This document shows positions 1-11,600 of a stretch of DNA of 64,000 bases, piece after piece (the first letter of the stretch is position 1; each line of letters begins with the position of its first letter). The DNA is taken from NCBI GenBank assembly GCA_016871755.1, contig VHCJ01000003.1, positions 158,053 to 222,052 on the forward strand. Reading direction: 5' to 3'. The stretch comes from Verrucomicrobiota bacterium (GTDB lineage: Bacteria > Verrucomicrobiota > Verrucomicrobiia > Opitutales > Opitutaceae). Under the pieces are notes generated by a model. It did not search any database, was not told where the DNA came from, and worked only from the letters and a program-made list of their open reading frames with translations. The position numbers and the translations under genes are program-made.

Positions 1-48
1 CTTCGAACCGCGGTGAAAGCAAGCACGCCGACGCTGTGGCCCTTTCCG

Positions 49-2241
<2,193 letters not shown>

Positions 2242-2249
2242 TCCTCACG

Positions 2250-2281
2250 GGAGGGAGCGTCGCCGTGGGCGCGTTCCCTCC
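2250..2281. terminator. Stem-loop between convergent genes, possible bidirectional terminator
   Basis: A 10-bp stem (GGAGGGAGCG pairing with CGTTCCCTCC, one G-T pair) encloses a 12-nt loop. It starts eight bases after the rhamnose aldolase stop, with the TPR gene converging from the other side. There is no run of T on either side, so an intrinsic terminator is only one reading. Confidence 0.4.
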
Positions 2282-2342
2282 GGTGGATTTCGGCGGACTC
2301 TGACGGGCTTTGGCTTCCCCGCGACGTTCGCGCTCTGAAGGC

Positions 2343-3161
2343 TCAGCGGGTGGGCGCGGCCGGAAGGGCGGCCAGCGCCTCGGCCGCGCGACGCTTCGAG
2401 AGGGCGTCGTGCACCTCGCGTTCGGGTAGGGCGAGGCCGCGGGTGAAGGCGGCACGCGCCTCCTGGAGGCGTCCCGTCGAGCGGTAGACGAAGGCCAGTT
2501 CGACCTGGTGGCCGACCGAGTCCGGCGCGAGGGCGGCCGCGCGTTCGAGATGGCTGACCGCCTCGGCAACGGAGGCCTTGGGCAGTCCACCGAAGAACAG
2601 TTGCACGAAGAAGCGCCGGGTCATGCCCAGCTTGGCCACCTCGTAGTGCCAGCGTCCGAGCACATGGTGAGCCCAGTCGTAGTTGGGATCCAGGCGCAGC
2701 GCCTCCTCGGCGTATTGGTGGATTTGGCGGGAGTGACGCACCTTGGCTTCCGTGTCGCCGTACAACCCCAGGTTGCCGTGGCAGATGGCCACCGACAGGG
2801 CCACCTCGGCGCTCTTGGGATTGATCGCGTAGGCGCGTTCCGCGTAGGTGAGGGCGGTCTCGGCGAACCGCCGCTTTTCGGCGGGATCGGACGTCAGGAA
2901 GGACTGGTCCGAGTACTGCCGGGAGATTTTCTGGAGGATGAATGCGTCCTGCGGCCGGGCGGCGTCGGCGGCGAGGTAGAGGGGCAGGGCGGCGACCGGA
3001 TCCATGCGCCGCTCGGCCTCCTGTCCCTGCCGGATGAGCGCGTCGACGGACGGCGTGGTCTCGGCGCGGGCGGGGACGACCGTGCCGAGGGCGAGGGCGA
3101 ACGCGCAGGCGAGAGCGCCGAGCATGCCGTGGGCTGGACGTTCAGGGGGAAAAGGGTGCAT
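2343..3161 (-). CDS. Exported tetratricopeptide-repeat protein
   Basis: Unknown function. The 272-residue protein opens with a hydrophobic signal segment (about residues 13-33, ending near PARAE) and then consists of helical TPR-type repeats, seen as repeated alanine-rich pairs such as ALTYAERAYAINPKSAEVAL and YAEEALRLDPNYDWAHHVLG. The arrangement resembles the regulator-of-microtubule-dynamics type TPR fold, so it is probably a periplasmic scaffold or interaction partner. A second Met at residue 13 (start at 3125) would give a more typical signal peptide. It is the last gene of a seven-gene minus-strand run of lipid-type genes, 39 bases after the methyltransferase, so it probably belongs to that system. 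Confidence 0.72.
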   Translation of the reverse strand: MHPFPPERPAHGMLGALACAFALALGTVVPARAETTPSVDALIRQGQEAERRMDPVAALPLYLAADAARPQDAFILQKISRQYSDQSFLTSDPAEKRRFAETALTYAERAYAINPKSAEVALSVAICHGNLGLYGDTEAKVRHSRQIHQYAEEALRLDPNYDWAHHVLGRWHYEVAKLGMTRRFFVQLFFGGLPKASVAEAVSHLERAAALAPDSVGHQVELAFVYRSTGRLQEARAAFTRGLALPEREVHDALSKRRAAEALAALPAAPTR

Positions 3162-3200
3162 GGAGAGCAGGGACGGAGTTGGCGACCCGGTGGATCGAGT

Positions 3201-4214
3201 TCAGGCGCGGCGTTGGAACAGGTAGTGGCTGACCAGCCACTCCTCGCCGTTGCGGTAGCCCCACAGTTCGGCGCACGCCATGTAGAAGACCCGCCAGTAG
3301 ACCCACCAGCGGGTCGCGGCATCCTTCCCGTAGGTCTGCGCGAACAGCGGCAGGACTTCGGAGCGGTGACGGTCCATGTTCTGCAGCCAGTGCTCGGCGG
3401 TCTGCTGGTAGTGGCGACCGTTGACCTTCCAGTCCTGCACGAGCTGAAGCGTGTCGTCGAAGGCCGGCAGCAGATCGTGGGCGGGCATCTGGCCGCCGGT
3501 GAAGAAGTACCGGGCCATCCAGTCGGTGGCGTCGCGTGGGATGAAGTGGTAGCTCAGCCGGTGGTGGGTGAAGATGTGGACGAAGAGCAGTCCGTCGGGT
3601 TTCAGCCAGCGCGCGACGTTGGCCAGAAGCCGCTGATAGTTCTTCATGTGCTCGAACATCTCGACGGAGACGACGCGATCGAACTGCGCGCCGGGCAGGT
3701 CGAAGGCATTCATGTCGCAGGTGATGATCTGCAGGTTCCCGAGGCCGCGGCGGGCCGCCTCGGCGTCGATGTATTCCTTCTGGGTGCGGGAGTTCGAGAC
3801 GCCCGTGATGCGGGAGTGCGGGAACCGTTCCGCGAGGTAGAGCGAGAGCGATCCCCAGCCGCAGCCGAGTTCGAGGACGGATTGTCCGTCCTCCAGGCGG
3901 CCCCGCTCCACGTAGAGGGCGAGCATGGCCTCCTCCGCCTCGTTGAGCGACTCGGAGCCGGTCTGGTAGAAGCAGCCGGAGTACTTCAGCCGGCGCCCGA
4001 GGCAGAGGCGGTAAAAGTCGGTGGGCACCTCGTAGTGCTGCTCGTTCGCGGCGCGAGTCTCCTCGGCGATCGGCCGGGTCTTGAGGTCGGCGACGTAGGC
4101 GGCGCGATCGTAGTGGGCACTCTCCTCGCGGATGCGCTGGGCGAGGAGGCGGCGGATGCCGATGCGGATGAGCCAGTCCGGCAGCAGGTTTTTCTCGAGA
4201 AGGGAATCGATCAT
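3201..4214 (-). CDS. SAM-dependent methyltransferase, cyclopropane-fatty-acid-synthase family
   Basis: Class I methyltransferase of the Cfa/coclaurine N-methyltransferase group, 337 residues. The SAM motif VLELGCGWGSLSLYLAERF lies near residue 115, followed by the acidic motif near 160 and a VEMFEHMKNY stretch near 185 that is typical of the family. The N-terminal helical region carries EQHYEVPTDFY and KYSGCFY, matching the substrate-cap segments of Cfa-like enzymes. It lacks the extra N-terminal domain of the classical Cfa encoded two kilobases upstream in the same operon, so it is a paralogue, not a duplicate. A lipid or other small hydrophobic acceptor is likely given its neighbours; the actual substrate cannot be read from sequence. 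Confidence 0.85.
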   Translation of the reverse strand: MIDSLLEKNLLPDWLIRIGIRRLLAQRIREESAHYDRAAYVADLKTRPIAEETRAANEQHYEVPTDFYRLCLGRRLKYSGCFYQTGSESLNEAEEAMLALYVERGRLEDGQSVLELGCGWGSLSLYLAERFPHSRITGVSNSRTQKEYIDAEAARRGLGNLQIITCDMNAFDLPGAQFDRVVSVEMFEHMKNYQRLLANVARWLKPDGLLFVHIFTHHRLSYHFIPRDATDWMARYFFTGGQMPAHDLLPAFDDTLQLVQDWKVNGRHYQQTAEHWLQNMDRHRSEVLPLFAQTYGKDAATRWWVYWRVFYMACAELWGYRNGEEWLVSHYLFQRRA

Positions 4215-4239
4215 GGAAAAGGGGGCAGGGCGGGCGGGC

Positions 4240-5034
4240 CTACGCCTTGGGCCGACGGGGGAACCACGGGAAGAACGCGGACGTGGTCTGCTGGTAGCGG
4301 CGGTACGCCTCGCCGCGCGAGCGCAGCGATTGCTGTTCGGTGAGAGGGATTCCAGTGACGCGCAGCAGGAGGTGGAGCATGGCGGCCGGGCAGATCACGG
4401 AGATCCAGCCCCAGGGCGAGCCGCAGGCGAAGAGGAAGAAGGCGACCCAGACCAGCCACTCGAAGAAGTAGTTCGGGTGCCGGCTGTACCGCCAGAGCCC
4501 CCGGTCGCAGACCGCGCCGCGGTGGGCGGGGTTCTTCTTGAAGGCGGCGAGCTGGGCATCTGCAATCGTCTCGCCGCAGAGCGCGATGAACCACAGCACG
4601 GCGCCCGCGACCTCCAGAGGGTGAAGTTCCGGACGGGTGTTGAGGCTCGGGATCAGGAACGGCACGCTCAGGATGACGAGGGAGAGCGCTTGGATCTGGT
4701 AGAACTTGAACATCTCCCAGGCGAAGTTCGCCTTCCAGCGCGTGCGCATTTCGAGGTAGCGACCGTCCTCCTCGGGATGATGCCCGGCGACCCGGCGCAG
4801 GAGATGGCTGCCGAGCCGCACGCTCCACAGCACGGCGAGGGCGGCGAGGAGGACCCGTCGCATCGGCCAGCCGCCGGCGAAGGCGGCGTAGCCGGCGGCG
4901 ATCGGCGCGGACGCATAGGCCCACGCGACATCAACGATGCTGTAGTTGTCGATCCGCCGCGCAAAGGCGAAGACCAGGGCCATCGCAACGCAGCAGCCGG
5001 CGAGCGAAAGGAGGAGAAGGAGCCAGACACTCAT
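4240..5034 (-). CDS. DUF1295 integral membrane protein (steroid 5-alpha-reductase-like fold)
   Basis: A 264-residue polytopic membrane protein. Hydrophobic segments run from the N terminus (MSVWLLLLLSLAGCC) onward, and the C-terminal part carries the family signature GLWRYSRHPNYFFEWLVW near residue 175, which in the isoprenylcysteine methyltransferase and steroid-reductase fold lies at the cofactor site. The start at 5034 was chosen because its ATG overlaps the stop of the upstream gene in an ATGA arrangement, which also implies translational coupling. An upstream in-frame extension reads as proline/arginine-rich shadow sequence. A lipid reductase or methyltransferase accessory role is inferred from the fold and from the two Cfa-like enzymes in the operon. 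Confidence 0.85.
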   Translation of the reverse strand: MSVWLLLLLSLAGCCVAMALVFAFARRIDNYSIVDVAWAYASAPIAAGYAAFAGGWPMRRVLLAALAVLWSVRLGSHLLRRVAGHHPEEDGRYLEMRTRWKANFAWEMFKFYQIQALSLVILSVPFLIPSLNTRPELHPLEVAGAVLWFIALCGETIADAQLAAFKKNPAHRGAVCDRGLWRYSRHPNYFFEWLVWVAFFLFACGSPWGWISVICPAAMLHLLLRVTGIPLTEQQSLRSRGEAYRRYQQTTSAFFPWFPRRPKA

Positions 5035-5600
5035 GGGGCGGGGGTGGGAGAAGGGGTGGGGGCGGAGGCGGACGGAAGCTGGCGGGCGACGCGCCGGATG
5101 ATCGGACGCAGGAGGCGGTTGAGGCTGAAGACGAGGACGGGAAGGGTGACCAGCCACGCCGTGAAGGCGTGCACGCCCGCCATGCCGAAGCGGCTCAGGA
5201 ACTCGGTGAAACTGGCGTCGCGGAAGACTTGGATCAGCAACTCGATTGAGAAGGGCAGCCGCTCGGCCCCCCAGATCCATTCACCGACGCGGATGTAGAC
5301 CACAATCATCAGCAACTGGATCGGCCCAAGGAGCTGGTTGATCGTCTGGAGAAGCGGCTGGTTGAGACGCAGGGCGAGGCCGGCGACTAGGTTGAGCAGG
5401 CTGGTGAAGCCGAGGAACGGAAAGAGCGAAAGGCCGGTGCCGAGTGCGAGGGTGTAGCTGACCTTGTCTGCGGTGATCCCCTGGGTGAGCAGGGAGATCA
5501 CCGGATCTCCGATGCGCCGGCGCCAGAAGCCGCGCGGGGGTGCCGCCGGAGCGGGGGCTGCGCCGTTCGGGGCGGCGGATGCGGGCGCGGCCGGGATCAC
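5031..5600 (-). CDS. DUF2062 membrane protein
   Basis: A 189-residue protein with an Ala/Pro-rich N terminus, then the DUF2062 core. The core has an amphipathic RRRIGDPVISLLTQG segment, two to three membrane helices (LALGTGLSLFPFLGFTSLLN, a proposed helical hairpin, and a third near residue 155) and a Pro/Ala/Ser-rich tail. The family has no proven activity. Translation starts at a GTG that overlaps the stop codon of the DUF1475 gene (GTGA), and its own stop overlaps the next ATG, so three membrane proteins are made from tightly coupled frames. Its place between DUF1475 and DUF1295 genes points to a role in the same membrane-lipid process. Confidence 0.82.
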   Translation of the reverse strand: MIPAAPASAAPNGAAPAPAAPPRGFWRRRIGDPVISLLTQGITADKVSYTLALGTGLSLFPFLGFTSLLNLVAGLALRLNQPLLQTINQLLGPIQLLMIVVYIRVGEWIWGAERLPFSIELLIQVFRDASFTEFLSRFGMAGVHAFTAWLVTLPVLVFSLNRLLRPIIRRVARQLPSASAPTPSPTPAP

Positions 5601-5935
5601 GGGGTGCGACGCAGGAGGATCGAGGAGAGCGGCGCGCCCGCCGGGACCCGGAACAGCTCGCGCAGGCAGTACACGGCCATCGCGATGTTTCCGAGCAGGA
5701 GGATGGCGATCAGCCAGAGGGCGCGCGCCACGAGGCCCGTCTCCTTGTACGCCACCCAGATGTAGAACGTGAGGAAGCCCCAGTAGGCGTCGAACAGCGT
5801 GGCGATGAACCAGCGGTCGCGTGCGGCGGGCGACTCGATGAAGTCCCAGAGGGCCTGACCGAGGGAGGCCCAGCTGGTGACCCAGAGCATGGAGGCGAGA
5901 ACGACGAGGAAGAAGACGCGGAGGAGGATGATCAT
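5597..5935 (-). CDS. DUF1475 small membrane protein
   Basis: A 112-residue protein with about three to four hydrophobic helices (MIILLRVFFLVVLASMLWV at the N terminus, LTFYIWVAYKE in the middle, LWLIAILLLGNIAMAVYCL near the end). The spacing and the motif TLFDAYWGFLTFYIWVAYKE fit the DUF1475 family, often found beside DUF1365 and Cfa-like methyltransferases. The ATG at 5935 was preferred to a longer in-frame start because residues upstream are low-complexity and not membrane-like. It lies 52 bases after the Cfa gene and overlaps the following GTG start. No enzymatic motif is visible, so a structural or chaperone-like part in lipid modification is only inferred. Confidence 0.78.
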   Translation of the reverse strand: MIILLRVFFLVVLASMLWVTSWASLGQALWDFIESPAARDRWFIATLFDAYWGFLTFYIWVAYKETGLVARALWLIAILLLGNIAMAVYCLRELFRVPAGAPLSSILLRRTP

Positions 5936-5987
5936 GGCGGGAAAGGACCGGGGCGCGAGGCGCCGGATTGACGGGGCGAGCTGTGGC

Positions 5988-7304
5988 TCAGCGCAGCGCG
6001 AGGTTGTTCGGGCGCGTGTGGAGCGTCTGCACGACGGAGATGTTGCGCATGGCGAAGGCGGCCTCGCAGTAGCACAGGTAGTAGTGCCACTTGCGGATGA
6101 AGCGGTCGTCGAAACCGAGGCGGCGAACATCGTCGAGGCGGGCGTGGAAAGAGTCGCGCCAGGCGCGGAGCGTGCGCGCGTAGTCGTGGGCGAGGTCGTC
6201 GAGGTGGTGCAGGACGAAGTTGCCGTGGCGGCTCATCAGGTCGTTGACGCGGTTCAACGAAAGCAGGAGGGAGCCCGGGAAGATGTGTTTCTGGATGAAG
6301 TCCACCCCGCGGCGCATCTCGGGATACCGGGTGTCCGGGCAGGTGATGAACTGGAGCGCGACGAGGCCGCCCGGGCGGAGCCGGGCGTCGAGCGTGCGGC
6401 AGAAGTCGGGGAGGTACGCGTGGCCGATCGCCTCCATCATCTCGATCGAGACGATCTTGTCGTACTGGCCCTGCACGTCGCGATAGTCCTGCAGGCGCAC
6501 CTCGATGCGTGATTCGAGGCCGGCGGCGGCGATGCGGCGGAGGGCGAGATCGTGCTGCTGCTGGGAGAGGGTGAGCGTGGTGACACGGCAGCCGTGGTTC
6601 GCGGCGGCGTGGAGGGCCCAGCCGCCCCAACCGGTGCCGATCTCGAGGACGTGGTCGGACGGGCTGAGCCGCAGGCTGCGGCAGAGTGCTTCGTTCTTCT
6701 CGCGTTGCGCCTCGGCGAGGGACGCGGCGTCGGCGGTGTACTTGGCCGCCGAGTACATCATCGAGTTGTCGAGGAACAGGGCGAAGAAGTCGTTGGAGAG
6801 GTCGTAGTGGCGCGCGATGTTGCGGCGGGCGAGACGGCGGGAATTTGGCTGGAGCAGGTGCTCGATCCGGTGCGCGAAGCGGAGCAGGTTGAGACCCCAG
6901 GTGCGGGCGCGGCCGGCAGTGGAGCCGGACAGCGTGGGGGCATGCTCGACGTTGAGCATGAACCAGCCGAGCACCGACGGGAGGTCGGGTGTGTCCCAGT
7001 CGCCGTCGATGAACGATTCCGCGAAGCCGATGTCCCCCGCGAGGACGCAGCGGCGGAAGAACGTCTCGCGGCGCACCCGGAGGCTGGTGACGGCGGAGAG
7101 CCCGAGGGGAAGGTCCGGCGCGATGACTTCACCGGCCTCGCCGCAGTCGACGTGGCCGCCTTCCGGGAGTTCGATCCGCAGGCGCCCGCGCGGCATCGCG
7201 CCGAAGGCGCCGAGCACGAGGCGGCGGTGAAACGACGGGGCGGCCGGCGTGCTGAAGTCCGAGGCATCGGTCGGACTGGAGGAGAAGGGAGAGGAGTCAC
7301 TCAT
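5988..7304 (-). CDS. cfa: Cyclopropane-fatty-acyl-phospholipid synthase family methyltransferase
   Basis: A 438-residue enzyme that would transfer a methyl group from SAM to unsaturated acyl chains of membrane phospholipids. It has an N-terminal lipid-binding-like domain (about 1-130) and a C-terminal SAM methyltransferase with VLEIGTGWGGWALHAAANHG near residue 222 and VSIEMMEAIGHAYL near 290. HYDLSNDFFALFLDNSMMYS marks the family. The position that is cysteine in E. coli Cfa (YSC) reads YSA here, a variant I associate with the DUF1365-linked subgroup, so the reaction need not be simple cyclopropanation. The start at 7304 removes a proline-rich leader. A 322-base gap separates it from the DUF1365 gene, so it may have its own promoter. 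Confidence 0.88.
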   Translation of the reverse strand: MSDSSPFSSSPTDASDFSTPAAPSFHRRLVLGAFGAMPRGRLRIELPEGGHVDCGEAGEVIAPDLPLGLSAVTSLRVRRETFFRRCVLAGDIGFAESFIDGDWDTPDLPSVLGWFMLNVEHAPTLSGSTAGRARTWGLNLLRFAHRIEHLLQPNSRRLARRNIARHYDLSNDFFALFLDNSMMYSAAKYTADAASLAEAQREKNEALCRSLRLSPSDHVLEIGTGWGGWALHAAANHGCRVTTLTLSQQQHDLALRRIAAAGLESRIEVRLQDYRDVQGQYDKIVSIEMMEAIGHAYLPDFCRTLDARLRPGGLVALQFITCPDTRYPEMRRGVDFIQKHIFPGSLLLSLNRVNDLMSRHGNFVLHHLDDLAHDYARTLRAWRDSFHARLDDVRRLGFDDRFIRKWHYYLCYCEAAFAMRNISVVQTLHTRPNNLALR

Positions 7305-7626
7305 GCGTCTGACGGGCGGGGGAGGCGAGGAAGGGAGGCAGGGCGGCGGGGAGGAATGCGCAGGCGGTTGAGGGGGCGGGAACACCGCACCGCCGGTCGG
7401 AGCCGACGTGCACGGTAGGCCGCCAGATTAGCCGATCCTCCGTGAACGAGACGTGAAAGTAGGGTGGAAAACGGGTGAGATTCCTCCCGACCGCTTCCGG
7501 CGGACGGAGTTTCGTCGCCCGTGCCGGAAACAACCGGATGGGACGGGACGGGCGGGGGAGAGCCGCGCCGTCGGTAGCGCCGGCTTTCGGAGCCTCCCTG
7601 GCCGGGAAACAAGCGGGAGGTGGCGC
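7305..7626. other. Non-coding gap inside the lipid cluster
   Basis: This is the only stretch of more than 300 bases with no gene I can support. Short open frames here are proline/arginine-rich and match no known protein pattern. A promoter for the cfa gene would be expected, but I see no convincing -35/-10 pair on the minus strand. No repeat or strong hairpin stands out. Confidence 0.5.
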
Positions 7627-8442
7627 TCATGCGTCGGAGGTCTGGGGCGGCAGGATCGAGGGATGCGGGCGCAGCAGTCCCCGCTGGTCCGCGGCGCGGG
7701 CGGCTTTCGGGAACCACGGGACCGACTTCAGGAACAGCCGGAGGGCGTGCCAGTGGATCAGCAAGAGGATGCGGAGCGTGATCAGCGGGTAGAGCACCGT
7801 GTACCACGCCAGACGCGCATCGGTCAGGGGCTTGGCGGAGCCGGTCAGACGGCTGGTCAGCGTACGCTCCTCCCCGATGTAGTCGTCGATCTGGATTGCC
7901 ATCTCGGTGCCGGGCACGGGCAGGAGGAAGTCGAAGGCGACATCGACGTCGGAGAAGGGCGAGACGTAGAAGTGCTTGGGAAGCCGGAGATGGAAGCGCC
8001 CCGCCGCGTCGCGGGTCTCGGGTCCGAGGAAGAACGGCTTCATCTCGCGGAAGGTGTTGGTGACCTCCGGGATCGCGGCGATGGGTTGGCCGGTGCGGTC
8101 GAAGCAGAAATAGAACGACACCGGATTGAAGAGGAAACCGGCGACGCGGGGCAGCGTGATGAGGAGGACGCGGCCGCCGGCGAGGTCCACGCCGTGGCGG
8201 TGGAGCAGGGCTTCCACCCGGGCCTTGAGCGGCGCTCCGGCCGGCTCGTTCGTCGGGAGAAAATCAGCGTCGCGGAACGAATAGGGGGCGTGGCCTTCGT
8301 GGGAGAACAGGCTAAGCCGACGGTCGAGCTCGCCGAGTTCATCCAAGTCGATGGCGAAGAGGAAGATCCGGTACCGGAAGGCGTGCCGCCGGGGGGAGAA
8401 GCGGGCGTGCATGACGTGGCACTCGTAGAGACGGGAGTTCAT
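7627..8442 (-). CDS. DUF1365 family protein
   Basis: A 271-residue protein with the DUF1365 signature: MNSRLYECHVMHARFSPRRH at the start, LGELDRRLSLFSHE near 43 and GFLFNPVSFYFCFDRTGQ near 105, then a C-terminal hydrophobic stretch (LITLRILLLIHWHALRLFLK). Members of this family sit beside Cfa-like methyltransferases and, in many genomes, an FAD-dependent amine-oxidase-like protein. That flavoprotein is absent here. The ATG at 8442 was chosen since family members begin with this SRLYEGxVxHxR-type sequence. It is the first gene of the minus-strand lipid cluster. No catalytic residues are established for the family. Confidence 0.87.
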   Translation of the reverse strand: MNSRLYECHVMHARFSPRRHAFRYRIFLFAIDLDELGELDRRLSLFSHEGHAPYSFRDADFLPTNEPAGAPLKARVEALLHRHGVDLAGGRVLLITLPRVAGFLFNPVSFYFCFDRTGQPIAAIPEVTNTFREMKPFFLGPETRDAAGRFHLRLPKHFYVSPFSDVDVAFDFLLPVPGTEMAIQIDDYIGEERTLTSRLTGSAKPLTDARLAWYTVLYPLITLRILLLIHWHALRLFLKSVPWFPKAARAADQRGLLRPHPSILPPQTSDA

Positions 8443-8464
8443 GCGCGGCGGACGACGAAACGAA

Positions 8465-8492
8465 AGTAAACAGCGGATGGAGCGGGAAGCAA
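8465..8492 (-). promoter_or_regulatory. Candidate sigma-70 promoter of the lipid cluster
   Basis: On the minus strand TTGCTT (8492-8487) and TTTACT (8470-8465) are separated by 16 bases and lie 22 bases upstream of the DUF1365 ATG. The match to consensus is moderate (four of six in each hexamer), but the position is right for the first gene of the run. Confidence 0.4.
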
Positions 8493-8574
8493 TCCGCGAG
8501 AACGGCGCGGGCGGGAGGACCGGTGTGGAAGACAGGGGAACGCAGGACCGGGGCGCCGCCCGGCAGGCGGGCAC

Positions 8575-8610
8575 AAAAAAGGCGGCCGCAGGATGACTTG
8601 CGGCCGCCTT
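8575..8610 (-). terminator. Rho-independent terminator of the Oar-like receptor gene
   Basis: A perfect 12-bp stem, AAGGCGGCCGCA with TGCGGCCGCCTT, has an 8-base loop and is followed on the minus strand by six T (8580-8575). It lies 23 bases after the receptor stop codon. This is the clearest intrinsic terminator in the window and separates the receptor from the lipid cluster downstream. Confidence 0.93.
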
Positions 8611-8633
8611 GGGAAGCGAAGCGCGGGACCGGA

Positions 8634-11600
8634 TCAGAACTTGATCCGCATGCCGATCTGGGCCTGCCAGCGCGACACCGGCGTCTCGTCGACCGTCACC
8701 GGCACGCCGTTGAGCGTGGTGGTGTTGAAGACGTAGTTCCACTGGCCCTTGCCGGCGTTGGCGGTCGGGTTGAGGGTCGCCCCGGCGACGGCGCGGCGGT
8801 AGGAGAACGGAACCTCCTCCTGAATGCCCCAGTCGCTGTCGAAGAGGTTCGCGAAGTTGAGGATGTTGGCGAACACCTCGGCGCGGACCGACTTGAAGAG
8901 CGGGATCTGCTGGGTGAGCTTCAGGTCGACCGTCTGCAGCCACGGGGACGTCTCCGAGTTGCGCGGCGGGTTGGTACCCTTGAAGTCCTTGAGTGAGGAG
9001 CTCTCGACGAAGCGGAAGAAGGCGTCGCGCTGCGCGGTGTCGGCCCAGGCCACGCGGGTGTCATCCGGACCGGTCGGCACGTAGAGCAGGTCGTTGAACG
9101 TGAAACCGTCGCCGTTGGCGTCACCGTAGAACACCCACGAGTACGGGCGGCCGGTGCGCCCGATGTAGCTGAGGTTGACCGTGGTGGGGGCGTTCTTGAC
9201 GAATTCGAAGCGGCGGGTGACCGACAGGACGACCGTGTCCTTGATGTTGGTGTTCGAGATCGAGTCCTTGTTCTCGTTCGGGTTGAACGAGGCGCGATTC
9301 TGGTAGTTGGAGAGCGCAACCGACGACGTCATCGGGCTGACCTCCGTGGCCTTGCCGTTGGTCCACGAGGCGGACCACGCCCAGTTGTTCTTCATCGGGC
9401 GGTTCAGGCTGACGGTGACACCGCTGGCCTCGCCCTTGTCGGTGTTCGTCAGGTAGAGGACATCCGCGAAGTTGGACACGCGGCGGCGGCCGGCAATGTT
9501 GCCGCTGGTGCCGCTGACGATGCTGGCGGCCGAGCCGAAGCGGAGGCGGCCATCGGGGGCCCGTCCGGTGCCGTCGCCGTCGTTGGCCTGGCGGTAATTC
9601 AGGAACTCGGTGTTCAGGCCGACATCCACGTCGTGGTAGTAGTACTCAACCGTGAAGGTCGTATCCAGCCACGGCAGTTGGTGGTCGATCGCGATGTTGC
9701 TCTTCCACAGCGCGGGCTGGCGGAAGCTCGGATCGGTGATGTTGACGTTGGGCGGCGGATTGGCGGTGCCGGGGACGGACTGCGTGGCGGCGTTCGGGTT
9801 GAAGGTGATCAGCGGGCGCTCGGCGACGGCGGCGGTGTAGTTGTACACGGCACCGGCGTTCGAGAACGCGTTCGACAGCCACACGGCCGGGTTGCGACCT
9901 TGGAAGAGGCCGAAGCCGCCGCGGACCTGGGTCTTGCGCTGGCTTTCGACCTCGTAGGTGAAGCCCACACGGGGGGCCCACGTGGGGTTGCCGTCGTTCG
10001 TCGTGTTGTTGCGGGTGATCGGGATGCCCTTGGCATCCACAAAGCCCGCCGTGGCGAAGCCGGGGGCGACCGGCGGGGCCTCGTCGACCACGGGCAGGTC
10101 GAAACGCATGCCAGCCATGAGCGTCAACTGGGGATTCGGACGCCAGGTATCCTGGACGAAGCCCGCCAGAGCGGTGTAGCTCCAGTTGGCGATCGCATCC
10201 TTGATCGAGAACCCGGGGTAGGGCTTCTGGAGGATGAAGTTCGTCGGCGGAGTGCCGGCGAGGAAGGTCGCTGCGGAGGCGAACGTGTAATTGCCCATCG
10301 TGTTTTGCACGAAGGCATTCGAGTAATCGGTCGTGATCTGCTCGCCGCCGAACGTCAGGGTGTGGTCGCCGAAGGTGTAGTCGCCGGAGAGCTTGAACTG
10401 CTTTTCCTTGCTCGTCAGGCGGTTCAGCTGGCGGCTGTTTTCGGTACCGAAGATGATCGCGCCGCTGGTGATCGTGGCGCCCGTATCGAGGCGGCGGCCG
10501 CTGAGGCCTTCCACGCGGACCATCGGGAACGGCGTGCCGCGGTTGGCGGGTGTGCCATCATAGTCGGTCACCGAAACCGTGGCCTCCGTACGGAAGTCGG
10601 AGGTCCACTGGCTGTTGAGTTGCGCGGTGTAGCTGTCGGTGTTGCGCGGCTGGTCGAACCAGTGATTGCTGAGCGACGTCGCCGTGGAGCTGCTGTAGTT
10701 CGCAAAGCTCGTATTTTGGCCGTAGTTGCGGCGGTAGGTGACGGCGAGGCGGTGGTCGCGGGAGATGTTCCAGTCGATCTTGGCGATGTAGGTTTCCTGC
10801 TCGGAGAGGTTGGTGCTCGGGCCGGAGAGGGTACCCGGGTCGTAGTTCTGGGACTTCACGCGGGCGATGATCGAGTCGATCGCAGCCAGGCCGGCGGCGT
10901 CCGGAACAAACGTCGCCTGCGGTGGGACGGTTTCCCGCTCGAGCTTGTCGTAGGAGAACGAGAAGAAGAGTGTGTTCTTGATGATCGGGCCGCTGAACGT
11001 CGTGCCGAAGTTCTTCTCATCGAAGGCTTCCTTCACTCCCGTGAGCGGGTTCTTCGCGCGGAGGTTTTCGTTGCTCATCCGGTAGTAGACGCTGCCCCGG
11101 TATTTGTTGGTGCCGGAACGGATGACGGCGTTGATGACGGCGCCGGTGAAGCCGGCGTAGCGGACGTCGTAGGGGGAGAGCTGGATGCTCAGGGTCTCCA
11201 GCGCGTCGAGCGGCACCGGGCTGGCGAGCGAGGAGAAGCCGTTGGAGTTGAGGCCGAACGGGTCGCCAGCCTGCACGCCGTCGATGAGGAACGAGTTGTA
11301 GCGGAAGTTCTGGCCTTGGGCGCTGAGCTGGCCGCCTTGGTCGAGCGAACCGAGGAACATGCGGGAGTCGAGGCGGGCCACGTCCTGCACGCTGTTGCGG
11401 ACCGTCGCGGTGTTCGAGATCGCGTCCTCGTCGAAGCTCGAACCCGTGCCCATCTTGCCGGTGCCGAAGGTCGTGTCGCGATCGGCCAGCACGCTGACCG
11501 CCTCGAGCACGACGACGTCGGCCGCGACGACGAAAGAAACGTCGGCGTTCGCACCGAGCTCAAGGAAGATGTCGCTCTTCTCCGACGCCGAGATCGTCGT

